Positions 10,579 through 22,955 of a stretch of DNA of 64,000 nucleotides are shown here, piece after piece. This stretch comes from Bremia lactucae (Eukaryota; Oomycota; Peronosporomycetes; Peronosporales; Peronosporaceae), in NCBI RefSeq assembly GCF_004359215.1, contig NC_090612.1, forward strand, positions 6,574,121 through 6,638,120, written 5' to 3'. Position 1 is the first letter of the stretch; each line of letters starts with the position of its first letter. The translations under genes were made by a program, and so were the position numbers. The notes under the pieces were generated by a model. That model was not told where the DNA came from and made no database searches. It worked only from the letters and a program-made list of their open reading frames with translations.

Positions 10579-11773
10579 GCAAGCCAACGAAGAACAGTGG
10601 GTGTGTACGCAGCTTGCTAGGAAGGTCTTGCGTGTAAGCTAGGCCCTTCTTGGCCACGACCGTAAATGGTCCAATAAAGCGCGGGCACAATTTGGTCTTC
10701 AAGACCGCGGAAACCAAGTTAGTAGGTAGATTTTTGGCGTTTAATAAAACTCGTTCTCCGACCATATAAGAATTAATACAGCTTCTGCCTTTGGCATCTG
10801 CTTGTTCTTTTTGTTTGTCTTGGCAATCAGCCATCGTAACCTTTACGTGTCTTAAGACACTAAATCGCGTCGCGAGAAACTCGCTTACTTGTTTCCGCAC
10901 GGTAATAGGGCTGATATCAGCAAGCCTTTCGGCTAATTCTCCCCCACCAAGCCCTGAACCACGCAGTGGTATCGTTAATGGAACGCGTGGGTGGGTGATC
11001 CCGTTGTCATAGAACGGAGTATAGCCTGTAGAGGCATGTACAGCGTTATTTAACGCAAACTCCACCACTGGGAGCATTGAGCTCCAACGCTTTGGTGTCT
11101 GAGCACACACACTGCGTAAATCGTCTTCAATGACGCGATTGACACGTCCAGTTTGACCTTCGGTCTGCGGATGGTCCGCAGTGGACATATCCAATCTGGT
11201 GCCAAGCACTCGGAAAATTGATTTCCGGAATTTACCCGTGAAACGGGGGTCCCGATTAGAGACAATTGCCACTGGCAAACCATGTTGTCGAAACACGCGA
11301 TCGATAAACAGCTTAGCTGTACCTTCACCATCAATGGAATCCGGCACGGTCGCTAAGTAAGCCATTTGCTCAATTGGTCAACAAAGACCACTATGCCGTA
11401 GTTACCGGCTAAATCTTTCGGTAGACCGAAAACAGATCCATACTAATGGACTCCCAGCAACCTATGGGGACGGGGAGGCTCGCCAGTGGCGCAGCAGCCT
11501 GTGCCGAGGGTTTAACCCGTTGGCACGTTTCGCATGTGCGAACATATGTGCTGACCCATTTATAAAGTTTGGGCCACCAATAACTCTGGCTGATAGAGCC
11601 GTAGGTCTTTTCTCTACCGAGATGACCACCAAGGACATACCACGTGCCTCATAGAGGATTCGGTACTTCAAATCCTCATCATGAGGAACAACGACACGCG
11701 GAGGGTCCGCGATGTCTGTGCAATAAAGTAACAGGTCGTTATCGATAGAAAATCGATGTAACCGTGCACGCAA
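10100..11773 (-). pseudogene. Gy-A integrase and chromodomain, copy 1
   Basis: Minus strand. 11462-11773 holds the pre-integrase and frame-shifted zinc-binding region. 10364-11365 is one open frame with the core (FRQHGLPVAIVSNRDPRFTG, then TADHPQTEGQTGRVNRVIED) and the GPFTVVAKKGLAYTQDL C-terminal domain. A chromodomain follows at about 10160-10290 (KRRRRKGQYQYLVKWLG), split by an insertion of about 75 bp at 10149-10223 and a T-run frameshift. Two catalytic positions are lost: the second Asp is Asn (SNRDP) and the Glu is Gly (TGRVNR, codon GGA). In an active element integrase would join cDNA to target DNA and the chromodomain would read histone marks. Confidence 0.85.
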
Positions 11774-11864
11774 ACGTGCCGGCGCAATTTAATACCTGGA
11801 TCAGAGTTCTTCAAAGCTCGTAGCAGAGCTACACACTGTTCATCCTTGGCGTAAGCCTAACGGA

Positions 11865-13599
11865 TTAATTCAGGAACAAGAGAGTCGTTAAATGAGAAAG
11901 CTCATAATCCGGCCTGCGTGATAACGCATCGGCCAAAGCATTCTGCTTGCCGGGCTTATACTTCACCTCGAAGTTGTATTCCGCAAAAAAAGATAGCAAT
12001 CGGGCAATTCTATATGAGAGATGGGGCGACTTAGTCGCCGTGCGTAATGACGCGTGATCTGTATATATCACAAACGGCTTAGAGCCGAGCAGATGAACTC
12101 TGAATTTGACGAGAGCATACTTCATAGCAAGTAATTCTTTGTCATGAACTGGGTAGTTCTTCTCCGCAGCTTTAAGCTGTCTAGACTTGAACGCAATAAC
12201 ACGTTCATGCCCATCAACATCTGTTTGTAACAGAGCACTGCCAATTGCAACATTAGATGCGTCACAGACGACACTGAAAGGCCAATTTGGGTTTGGCAGT
12301 GCCAGAATCGGGGCATGGATAAGATTATACTTAACCGCTCAAAAAGCATTATTTTCGGTGCTAGTCCAGCACCATTCTGTATCCTTTTTAAGAAAATTAG
12401 ATAATGGCCTAGCCACATCAGCGTAATTTTCGCTATATTTGTGCAAATAATTGGCGAGACCCAACCACTTACGCAAATCCTTTTAGTTTTTAGGAGCCGG
12501 CCAATCTACTATGGCTTTTACCTTAGCGGGATCCGCTCTAAGGCCTCGCTTTCCAATCAATCATCCTAAAAAAGGATTTTCGTCTGCGCCAAAAATGCAT
12601 TTAGATGCATTGGCATACAATTTATTTGTGCGCATACACTTGAGCACTGCTCGTAAATGGTCTAAATGGTTGTCCATATCCGAACGACCATGCTCCGCAC
12701 GACTATGGACAAAAATGTCATCGAAATGAGTCTGTGCATAACCTCAATGAGGGTGAAACAAATGCGTCACTAGACGATTAAATGTTGCCGGGGCGTTGAA
12801 CAGCCCTTGTGGCATAACCAACCACTCCCATAACATACCGCTTGGGGTGGTAACCGCTGTAAGCGGGATATCGTTAGCTCGCATGAGCAATTAGTAGTAA
12901 CCATCGACTAAGTCCAATGCATGTACATTGTACATCCCACCATATCGTTTTAATGAACATCCTTTCTAGGAATGGGGTTTGTGCTGGTATATAATCGTCA
13001 ATGACGTCACACTGCTCCCTTGGTAAATGCCATTGTCTTGTGACACAGTATTTTGTTCCCGGAACCAATTCAATTTCATGACGAACACCTCTATCCGGAG
13101 GTAAAACAGATGGTGGGTTATTACTTACCACATCTTGGAATTCCATAGTCAAGGAATAAAAGGGATCCGTAGGATTTTTAAGGAACGATGATCTATTTCG
13201 CGCACTAAGTGCAGCTTTTGTGTCATCCAGGACAGCTTCGTCTAGAAGTGACGATGAATTAAACTCAATCATAGGTCGAATGACCACCATTTCAGATAAG
13301 TCGCCAGCCTTTAAGGCTCGGCCGCACTCATCAATAGACATTTTGTCTAGCTCTAAAAGAGCATGTAACGCAGGGATTGCCGCAAGGCTAACTCCTCCCT
13401 CAATGTTACCGGTTACACCATTTACAAGCGTATGTAATTGCTCACTCGTATCACTTTGTGAGGGTATACACGCTTCGTGTCCATCCTGTCTTGGAGTGAA
13501 GACAATACGCCTCTTAGAGGCCGGGACATTGACGTCCCCGGGTTTTCCAGCCTGTATTGGTTCTATACAAGACATGGTGTCTAATTTGACATCCGACAA
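11865..13599 (-). pseudogene. Gy-A reverse transcriptase-RNase H, copy 1
   Basis: Read from 13599 leftward: a pol linker, then [15 protein letters not shown] and [17 protein letters not shown]. An in-frame 132 bp deletion relative to copy 2 removes the [16 protein letters not shown] block. Next come the palm with FDDIFVHS near 12700 (normally YLDDI), the thumb, RNase H (VVCDASNVAIGSAL near 12260, YTDHASLRTA near 12060) and the LADALSRRPDYE tether near 11920. Stops and frameshifts break it into at least four pieces. The same pieces recur in copy 2. Confidence 0.85.
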
Positions 13600-14701
13600 G
13601 GAGTTAGGTAACTCAATATCTTATTTAGCGAACGTTTACGTGTCGCTTCACGTGCATTAGGAGGGTTTGACCCAAAATGCCCTGGCAAACCGCCAAAAGT
13701 GTCACTATTGACACTCAGTATGGTGCCACCTTGGCCGACTTAGACGTGACACTCACGTCTCTCAGGGATATTGCACCCTTGATGATTCGGCATTCGGCCA
13801 ACAATGCTTTCAGCATTCAGTGAATCGTTATTACAACGAGTGTCACTCGACGGAGTACTGCCGTTCCACTTCCTTCTTTTAAGTCGGGCTCAGAATTAAT
13901 GTTTTTAACATTAGAGTTTATTAACTCAGACATGCCAATGTCTAAAACACTGACAGACTCATTCAATGATTCGCGCCAATAGCGCTTCTGCTGTCTAGCA
14001 AATGTGGGTTCATGACTCTCCAAAACTTTGCTAGGAACATTGCGTGGCGCCTAAGGTCTTAGACCTTCAATCAATCCATGGGTCATGTTTTTTGAATTAG
14101 GCCATACCAAGGATGAGATCATATCTCGAATCTAAATCAAGGACGAGACAGCGTTCCATACTGTCAAAGTCTTGAAACTTGAGACCTAAGTTCAATGGAG
14201 CTTTGGGAACAGTGACACGAGTCCCAGTTTCTAAGCGAACAGTGATTGTGTCACCTTCATGCGCTCTAGGCGCCTCAACGTACTTCCTTAAAGGGAAAGG
14301 CGTCGAGCATGATTGCAACACGCTCCTAAGTCAATTAAAATTAACCACGACTTATCAAAGCCTTTTAAAGTCGCTTGAGCGACTAGCAAACCAGGCTCGT
14401 ACTCTCGCCCCGTGCCATTGAGCACCGAGCTAATCGGGGCTAGTTCTTGTTTATTCTCACCTCCTAGAGGTTCAACAGAGCCTTGGTCTCCCCAGTTGGG
14501 CGCCCGGTACCTACTGGGGATCGGCATTTTCCCGCACCGTACCATATCTCTCGTATAAATCGGAGCTGGAGCTCTTTCGAGCTTCACGCGAATTTCGTAT
14601 GGGGAAGGCCGGACGTAAATGTTTTGTGCTTCCGCACATTTAACATCTACGGATGGTCTTATGCTATTCCACAGCTTGAAAGACCTCTTCTTCTTCCTCA
14701 A
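13600..14701 (-). pseudogene. Gy-A protease and CCHC region, copy 1
   Basis: Aspartic protease pieces. LIDLGACCNHA near 14330 is the active-site loop, with Ser/Thr replaced by Leu (copy 2 keeps DSGA). LDLDSRYDLILGMA near 14100-14150 is the C-terminal loop. The zinc-knuckle region near 14640 is eroded. The stretch at 13600-14040 is the linker to RT, with several stops. Sequence identity to copy 2 drops sharply right of about 13966. Confidence 0.75.
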
Positions 14702-15533
14702 TTAAGCTTAAATCCATGGGTTTCGCTCTATTAGACGGAACCCATGTGCTCGAAGAGATTGTTTGGTAAACAGGCGTGCTAACGCGAGCAGACTTAACGT
14801 CGAACTCGGCGCGTAGCGCTATGGCAACTGCCTCTTCGAAAATTAGAAGGATGGGATTGGAATAATACAGTCCGGGTAACGCCCTTATTGAGACCCCCCT
14901 TCATAAAGATGTTTACTTCAATTGCTTCTTGCACCGGGTCTTGATGCATATATGCAATGAGAGTTCTCAACTCCTGGACAGAATCCCATGCGTTCTTTTA
15001 CCCTGTCGAGTCGCTAGGAGCCGTGCTCTCATGCGAAAAGCCTGATCGGGCGGTGCAAACATGCTGGTCATATGCTGTTTCAGCGAATCCCATAAGGAAA
15101 AAGCGTCGTTCATGGACGTGCTGCACGATAGTGCCCACTCCATGGCTCTACCTCCAAGTTTAGAAATGGCCATAGCCACCTTTTGCCGTTTTGGTAAGAA
15201 CAAAGCGGAATCAGTGGACATTTCCACCTAATTAATCCAAAAAGAGAGATGCTCTCCCTCTTTTTTCTCCAATGTCTTCACATTTACAGTTAGAGGGCGA
15301 GCCCTCGCCTCTGAGTCAGGTACATAGATGTACCGGGTCGGCATAGATGCCGCTAAGTGGTCCTGTGCCTGACCGATCAGGGAGGCTTCGTACCGCATGA
15401 AGGCTTCAAGCCTTGCATGCAGGACCTCTGGTCCCTGGGAGATAATAAATTCCACGGGCTCAAGCCCGAATAAGGTTTTGAGCTTGTCATAAGCGGTGCG
15501 TTGCGCTTCTGACAGTTCTGAAACCTCTTCCAT
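14702..15533 (-). pseudogene. Gy-A gag, copy 1
   Basis: Starts at an ATG at 15533 ([20 protein letters not shown]). The frame is interrupted by a stop at 15228, then continues with ALFLPKRQKVAMAISKLGGR and QMTSMF-like blocks of the retrotransposon gag family. Further frameshifts follow toward the zinc knuckle. Gag would form the particle shell. Start choice: the ATG follows a 60 nt leader after the primer-binding site. Confidence 0.75.
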
Positions 15534-15579
15534 TTTCGTGAGATATTAGTCTTCTAAAGACTCAGGCGTAGATTGACTA

Positions 15580-15593
15580 CGAGTGCTACCAGT
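15580..15593 (-). promoter_or_regulatory. Primer-binding site, Gy-A copy 1
   Basis: The minus strand reads ACTGGTAGCACTCG immediately inside the 5' LTR. TGGTAGCACT would pair with a tRNA ending AGTGCTACCA. The TGGTA start fits an initiator-Met-like primer, but the tRNA cannot be named from this window. Confidence 0.7.
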
Positions 15594-16066
15594 TGTAGCG
15601 GAGCTACCTCGCTCCTAAAGTCGGAGGAAGACTTTCAGTCTCAGAGAGTCACTTAGTTCTATTAAACTAATCAGGGAGTCGTACAAGCTATTAAATCTTA
15701 AGGAATCCTAGTTCAAGTGATTCAGGGGTTCGTAGAACCAAGTGAAAACTAGTGCCCAAGAAGATATACCTTAGAACGACTTCTATCTCTTACAGATCAA
15801 TGCGCAAGCCTAAGGAAGGCACTTAACGCTTTAAGATCAAATGGGGAATTGCACTTTATTTATCTATTTAAATCTAAAAAAACTCACCCTAGTTAATTTA
15901 AAACGATTTCGGCCTCCAAATTTATATCTGGCGGCGACCACATTTGTTACCCATAATAAATGGGATTTTAGTTAATAACGATTTAGAAATTCGATAAAAA
16001 GGTATTTTACCCATAAAGTCGATGTACCACAACAACGGTTCTTCAACCGATGTGTACCCTATCACA
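15594..16066 (-). repeat. Gy-A middle LTR (shared by both copies)
   Basis: 473 bp, apparently identical to 8344-8816. It is the 5' LTR of copy 1 and the 3' LTR of copy 2, with no target duplication of its own. Confidence 0.9.
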
Positions 16067-16078
16067 CCCTCCCCCATC
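16067..16078 (-). promoter_or_regulatory. Polypurine tract of Gy-A copy 2
   Basis: The minus strand reads GATGGGGGAGGG next to the LTR, as in copy 1. Confidence 0.75.
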
Positions 16079-16177
16079 AGACTGTTGACACCGAGTGACA
16101 ACATTCGCTTCATTTCCTCTTTGAGGTTGGAACCTAAACAGCTAACCGTTCGGTTGTGTTTCTCATTCCTTTGTCTT

Positions 16178-17828
16178 ATGACAATCAAGCGTGAGTCACA
16201 GACTCTTAGTATTTTCCTCGACGATGAGGAAATGGTGGACTTTGAAAGTCACTCTCCATCAGAGGAGGAGGAGAAAGAGCGTCGTTCTCTCACGCCTTCT
16301 CCTCCGGATGAACGTCGGCGGGCCCCGAATCCGTTCCCAGAACGTGGTGCCGCTGATGTCTTAACTGCATTGAGCAGGACACGGGATCCTGAGTCCAACA
16401 TCATTACGAATCCGCTCGGCGAAGAGCAAGAGCGGAAAATTCTCATAGAGGAAAGAGCTCGTCGTCGGGCTGCCGAGATAGCGAAAGGTAAAACTCATAG
16501 TGAATAAAGATTCACTCCGCTTAGTGCGAACGAGCGTCTCAAAGAGATAGCGGGTCATAGCTTGGCCATCTGGATCGCCGGAGTCGTAGCGAAGAAGCCG
16601 GAGGAGACTGCTGCTTGCGACGCTTTGGCTAATACGGCCGGGCGAAAATCGTCTCAAGAGCTGTTTAACAGTCTGTTGAGAGCCTCGTTCCGAGCCTGCT
16701 CAGGCCTGAGCTCATGCTTGATGCGCCAAAATTCAAATCCGTCCTCGGAAGAAGCCGCCGACCTCACCCAACGCACTAAGTACACTAGTACTTAGTGCGT
16801 TGGGTGAGGTCGGCGGCTTCTTCCGAGGACGGATTTGACCACCCTTTTCAAGAATCCCCAAAAAATTCTTGGCGTAAGGTATCGTGAGCGATACCTTACG
16901 CCAAAGGTAATGACGCGAAGCCAGTATCTGACGCGTTTACGTGATCAAGTCGGTGGGGCTTCGGTGACCTCCATGAGAGAAATTCCGTCGTTGTGTTATC
17001 AAACGAATCAAGGACTGAAAACGAAGTCTCATTTGAGAAATGGGTTCACCGTGCCCGCCGACTTCGTAACATTTGGAATATCAGCGAGTCTGCGGATAGA
17101 GGTGATGTTCGTTTGGAACGGAAGCTTCGCTTCGATTTCGCTAAGCTTAAGCTTAAGTCCAAAGGCCACTTATGTTCGGCATTTATGCCACAAAACGAAG
17201 AAAGGCCTAGCCGATATTTCAGTGCTTCGGTTGACTGTACAACCATGGATCGAAGCCGCACCGAGGCTATAGATCCACCTAATCCCACGTTTAGTACGCG
17301 AGTTGACCCTGAGCTTGGCGCTCAAAAACGTCAACGGCTAACGGGCAATCTTGCCACAGAGGTACCTCGAACTCCAATAGTTTCAGAAGAGGGGTACCTT
17401 ATGAAGAACGGGTTCAGCCTTGGGGAAATTGTTAGAGAAAAGCTGCCAGTATTCAAATTTGAGCTGTTGATTTCCTAGCCACTTCACCAAATACTGGTAT
17501 TGACCCTTACGACGACGTCGCTTTAAAAAGTTTCTCCACATGAAACTGAAGGTTCCCCCGCGCATCAAGCAGCGCGAGAGGGAGCCGAGATTTCGGCGGA
17601 ACCATTTGATGCTCTACGGAACGAGGTGCAACTTCTTCGTGAGGTCCTTGCTCGGGTTGAGAGCTCTTTTGAGGCGGTTCAGAACCGTCTTCGGCGCTGG
17701 ACCGTCAGCAGCCTCGTTTAGAGGGCCAGCTAGACATCCTGGTGAGGATGCAGCAATCTGCGACACGACCGCCTGTCTCGGCGCAAGCGCCTTCAAGTCC
17801 ACGTGGGAAGGGTCCCGATATGGCTTAA
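16178..17828 (+). pseudogene. Antisense ORF of Gy-A copy 2
   Basis: A 7250 bp-shifted duplicate of 8928-10578 with the same start, the same TAA after HSE, the same chimeric insertion and the same C-terminal heptad block. It adds no independent evidence for selection, because the two copies were recently homogenised or duplicated. Confidence 0.55.
16626..16882. repeat. Chimeric insertion with hairpin, copy 2
   Basis: Same as 9376-9632, with 49 bp arms at 16733-16781 and 16790-16838. Its presence in both copies means it entered before duplication or was copied by conversion. Confidence 0.8.
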
Positions 17829-19023
17829 GCAAGCCAACGAAGAACAGTGGGTGTGTACGCAGCTTGCTAGGAAGGTCTTGCGTGTAAGCTAGGCCCTTCT
17901 TGGCCACGACCGTAAATGGTCCAATAAAGCGCGGGCACAATTTGGTCTTCAAGACCGCGGAAACCAAGTTAGTAGGTAGATTTTTGGCGTTTAATAAAAC
18001 TCGTTCTCCGACCATATAAGAATTAATACAGCTTCTGCCTTTGGCATCTGCTTGTTCTTTTTGTTTGTCTTGGCAATCAGCCATCGTAACCTTTACGTGT
18101 CTTAAGACACTAAATCGCGTCGCGAGAAACTCGCTTACTTGTTTCCGCACGGTAATAGGGCTGATATCAGCAAGCCTTTCGGCTAATTCTCCCCCACCAA
18201 GCCCTGAACCACGCAGTGGTATCGTTAATGGAACGCGTGGGTGGGTGAGCCCGTTGTCATAGAACGGAGTATAGCCTGTAGAGGCATGTACAGCGTTATT
18301 TAACGCAAACTCCACCACTGGGAGCATTGAGCTCCAACGCTTTGGTGTCTGAGCACACACACTGCGTAAATCGTCTTCAATGACGCGATTGACACGTCCA
18401 GTTTGACCTTCGGTCTGCGGATGGTCCGCAGTGGACATATCCAATCTGGTGCCAAGCACTCGGAAAATTGATTTCCGGAATTTACCCGTGAAACGGGGGT
18501 CCCGATTAGAGACAATTGCCACTGGCAAACCATGTTGTCGAAACACGCGATCGATAAACAGCTTAGCTGTACCTTCACCATCAATGGAATCCGGCACGGT
18601 CGCTAAGTAAGCCATTTGCTCAATTGGTCAACAAAGACCACTATGCCGTAGTTACCGGCTAAATCTTTCGGTAGACCGAAAACAGATCCATACTAATGGA
18701 CTCCCAGCAACCTATGGGGACGGGGAGGCTCGCCAATGGCGCAGCAGCCTGTGCCGAGGGTTTAACCCGTTGGCACGTTTCGCATGTGCGAACATATGTG
18801 CTGACCCATTTATAAAGTTTGGGCCACCAATAACTCTGGCTGATAGAGCCGTAGGTCTTTTCTCTACCGAGATGACCACCAAGGACATACCACGTGCCTC
18901 ATAGAGGATTCGGTACTTCAAATCCTCATCATGAGGAACAACGACACGCGGAGGGTCCGCGATGTCTGTGCAATAAAGTAACAGGTCGTTATCGATAGAA
19001 AATCGATGTAACCGTGCACGCAA
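17350..19023 (-). pseudogene. Gy-A integrase and chromodomain, copy 2
   Basis: Near-identical to 10100-11773, including SNRDP (Asp to Asn), TGRVNR (Glu to Gly), the ~75 bp chromodomain insertion (17399-17473) and the same frameshifts. The open core is 17614-18615. The visible differences are single bases, for example near 18248 and 18736. Confidence 0.85.
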
Positions 19024-19114
19024 ACGTGCCGGCGCAATTTAATACCTGGATCAGAGTTCTTCAAAGCTCGTAGCAGAGCTACACACTGTTCATCCTTGGC
19101 GTAAGCCTAACGGA

Positions 19115-20981
19115 TTAATTCAGGAACAAGAGAGTCGTTAAATGAGAAAGCTCATAATCCGGCCTGCGTGATAACGCATCGGCCAAAGCATTCTGCTTGC
19201 CGGGCTTATACTTCACCTCGAAGTTGTATTCCGCAAAAAAAGATAGCAATCGGGCAATTCTATATGAGAGATGGGGCGACTTAGTCGCCGTGCGTAATGA
19301 CGCGTGATCTGTATATATCACAAACGGCTTAGAGCCGAGCAGATGAACTCTGAATTTGACGAGAGCATACTTCATTGCAAGTAATTCTTTGTCATGAACT
19401 GGGTAGTTCTTCTCCGCAGCTTTGAGCTGTCTAGACTTGAACGCAATAACACGTTCATGCCCATCAACATCTGTTTGTAACAGAGCACTGCCAATTGCAA
19501 CATTAGATGCGTCACAGACGACACTGAAAGGCCAATTTGGGTTTGGCAGTGCCAGAATCGGGGCATGGATAAGATTATACTTAACCGCTCAAAAAGCATT
19601 ATTTTCGGTGCTAGTCCAGCACCATTCTGTATCCTTTTTAAGAAAATTAGATAATGGCCTAGCCACATCAGCGTAATTTTCGCTATATTTGTGCAAATAA
19701 TTGGCGAGACCCAACCACTTACGCAAATCCTTTTGGTTTTTAGGAGCCGGCCAATCTACTATGGCTTTTACCTTAGCGGGATCCGCTCTAAGGCCTCGCT
19801 TTCCAATGAATCATCCTAAAAAAGGATTTTCGTCTGCGCCAAAAATGCATTTAGATGCATTGGCATACAATTTATTTGTGCGCATACACTTGAGCACTGC
19901 TCGTAAATGGTCTAAATGGTTGTCCATATCCGAACGACCATGCTCCGCACGACTATGGACAAAAATGTCATCGAAATGATTCTGTGCATAACCTCAATGA
20001 GGGTGAAACAAATGCGTCACTAGACGATTAAATGTTGCCGGGGCGTTGAACAGCCCTTGTGGCAACACCAACCACTCCCATAACATACCGCTTGGCGTGG
20101 TAACCGCTGTAAGCGGGATATCGTTAGCTCGCATGAGCAATTAGTAGTAACCATCGACTAAGTCCAATGCATGTACATTGTACATCCCACCATATCGTTT
20201 TAATGAACATCCTTTCTAGGAATGGGGTTTGTGCTGGTATAGTGACAGCATTAAGCTTATTATAAACATGTACAACGCGCCATTTACCATTTGGCTTTTT
20301 GACACAAAATGTTGGTGTCGAATTAGGAGATTTGCTCTCTCGTGCCATTCTAGCCTCGTGCTTAGCACGGAAGAAATCGTCAATGACGTCACACTGCTCC
20401 CTTGGTAAATGCCATTGTCTTGTGACACAGTATTTTTTTCCCGGAACCAATTCAATTTCATGACGAACACCTCTATCCGGAGGTAAAACAGATGGTGGTT
20501 TATTACTTACCACATCTTGGAATTCCATATTCAAGGAATAAAAGGGATCCGTAGGATTTTTAAGGATCGATGATCTATTTCGCGCACTAAGTGCAGCTTT
20601 TGTGTCATCCAGGACAGCTTCGTCTAGAAGTGACGATGAATTAAACTCAATCATAGGTCGAATGACCACCATTTCAGATAAGTCGCCAGCCTTTAAGGCT
20701 CGGCCGCACTCATCAATAGACATTTCGTCTAGCTCTAAAAGAGCATGTAACGCAGGGATTGCCGCAAGGCTAACTCCTCCCTCAATGTTACCGGTTACAC
20801 CATTTACAAGCGTATGTAATTGCTCACTCGTATCACTTTGTGAGGGTATACACGCTTCGTGTCCATCCTGTCTTGGAGTGAAGACAATACGCCTCTTAGA
20901 GGCCGGGACATTGACGTCCCCGGGTTTTCCAGCCTGTATTGGTTCTATACAAGACATGGTGTCTAATTTGACATCCGACAA
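19115..20981 (-). pseudogene. Gy-A reverse transcriptase-RNase H, copy 2
   Basis: As copy 1 but retaining the 132 bp segment at about 20242-20377 ([20 protein letters not shown]). 20124-20981 is open for 285 codons, from [16 protein letters not shown] through the RT N-terminus. Downstream are FDDIFVHS (near 19950), CDASNVAIGSAL and LADALSRRP. The same stops as copy 1 separate the RT and RNase H pieces, so inactivation preceded the present similarity of the two copies. Confidence 0.85.
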
Positions 20982-22113
20982 GGAGTTAGGTAACTCAATA
21001 TCTTATTTAGCGAACGTTTACGTGTCGCTTCACGTGCATTAGGAGGGTTTGACCCAAAATGCCCTGGCAAACCGCCAAAAGTGTCACTATTGACACTCAG
21101 TATGGTGCCACCTTGGCCGACTTAGACGTGACACTCACGTCTCTCAGGGATATTGCACCCTTGATGATTCGGCATTCGGCCAACAATGCTTTCAGCATTC
21201 AGTGAATCGTTATTACAACGAGTGTCACTCGACGGAGTACTGCCGTTCCACTTCCTTCTTTTAAGTCGGGCTCAGAATTAATGTTTTTAACATTAGAGTT
21301 TATTAACTCAGACATGCCAATGTCTAAAACACTGACAGACTCATTCAATGATCCGCGCCAATAGCGCTTTTGTTGCTTAGAAAAGATGGGTTCATGACTC
21401 TCCAAAACTTTGCTAGCGTGGCGCCTAAGGTCTTAGACCTCCAATCGATCCATGGCTCATGGTGTTCTAACCACGCCATACCAAGGACGAGATCATATCT
21501 CGAATCCAAATCAAGGATGAGGCAACGTTCCATACTGTCAAAGTCCAGAAACCCTTATACCTAAGCTCAATGGAACTTTGGGAACAGTGACACGAGTCCC
21601 AGTCGCTAAGCGAACAGTGATTGTATTACCTTCATGCGCTTTAAGCGCCTCAACGTATTGTTGACTTCCTTCAAGGGAAAGGCAGCATAATTGCAAGACG
21701 CTCCTGAATCAATTACAATTGGCCACGGCTTGTCAAAGCCCTTTACAGTCGCTTGAGCGACTAGCAAGCCAGGCTTGTACTCTCGCCGCGTGCCATTAAA
21801 CACCGAGCTGATTGGGGCTAGGTTCTGTTTACTCTCACCTCCTAGAGGTTCAACAGATTCTAGGTCTTCCGCAGCAGGGCGCCCTGCACCTACTGGGTAT
21901 CGACGTTTTCCTGCACCGTGCCAGATTTCTGGTATTGGTGCTAATTCCTTCTTTACGCGTATTTCGTAGGGGGCAGGTCGGACGTAAATGTTTCATGCTT
22001 TCGCACATATAACATCTACGAATGTTCATATGCTGTTCCACAGCTTGAAATGCCTCTTCTCCTTCCTCAACGAGGCTTAAATCCATGGGTTCCGGTCTAT
22101 TAGACAGTACCAT
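20982..22113 (-). pseudogene. Gy-A protease and zinc knuckle, copy 2
   Basis: The protease loop is intact here as IVIDSGASCNYA near 21700, and LDLDSRYDLVLGMAWLEHHEPWIDW lies near 21430-21510. The zinc knuckle is recognisable as CYMCESMKHLRPTC (CX2CX4HX4C) near 22000. Frameshifts separate the pieces. Left of about 21348 it is nearly identical to copy 1. Right of that point it diverges. Confidence 0.8.
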
Positions 22114-22895
22114 GTGCTCGAAGAGCCTGTTCGGTAAACAGGCGTGCTAACGCGAGCAGACTTCAAGTCGAACTCAGCGCGTAGCGCTATGGCAACCGCC
22201 TCGTCGAACGTAGCAGGATGAGATCGGAATAATTCCGTCCGGGCAAACGCCCTCATTGAGACCCCCCATAAAGATGGCACTACAATTGCTTCTTGCACCG
22301 GGTTTTGATGCATAGATGCAATGAGAGTTCTCAACTCCTAGACAAAGTCCCCTAGGGTTCTTGTACCCTGTCGAGTCGCTAGGAGCCGTGCTCGCACGAA
22401 AAGCCTGTTCAGGCGGTGCAAACATGCTGGTCATTTGTTGTTTCAGCGAATCCCATGAGGGGAACGCGTCGTGTATGGGCGTGCTGCACGATAGTGCCAA
22501 CTCCATGGCTCTACCTCCGAGTTTGAAAATGACCATAGCCACCTTTTGCCGTTCTGTTAAGAACAAGGCGGAATCAATGGACAATTTCATCTGCTTAATC
22601 CAAAAAGGGAGATTTTTTCCTCTTTTCCCTCAAATGTCTTCACATTTACAGTTAGAGGGCGAGCCCTCGGCTCTGAGTCAGGTACAGAGATGTACCGGGT
22701 TGGCATAGATGCCGCTAAATGGTCCTGTACCTAACCGATCAGGGAGGCTTCGTACCGCATAAAGGCTTCAAGCCTTGCATGCAGGACCTCTTGTCCGTGG
22801 GAGATAAGAAATCCACGTGCTCAAGCCCAAAATAAGGTTTTGAGCTTGTCAAAAGCGGCGCGTTGCGCTTCTGACAATTCTGGAACCTCCTACAT
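22114..22895 (-). pseudogene. Gy-A gag, copy 2
   Basis: Homologous to 14702-15533 but clearly diverged. The start ATG (22893-22895) is followed directly by TAG where copy 1 has GAA, so translation from this start is abolished. The gag core SIDSALFLTERQKVAMVIFK and QQMTSMFAPPEQAFRA is readable at about 22390-22590. Confidence 0.75.
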
Positions 22896-22941
22896 TTTCG
22901 TGAGGGTTTAGTCTTGTAAAGACTCAGGCGTAAATTCACTA

Positions 22942-22955
22942 CGAGTGCTACCAGG
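22942..22955 (-). promoter_or_regulatory. Primer-binding site, Gy-A copy 2
   Basis: The minus strand reads CCTGGTAGCACTCG next to the LTR. The core TGGTAGCACT matches copy 1, Gy-C and Gy-D. Confidence 0.75.
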
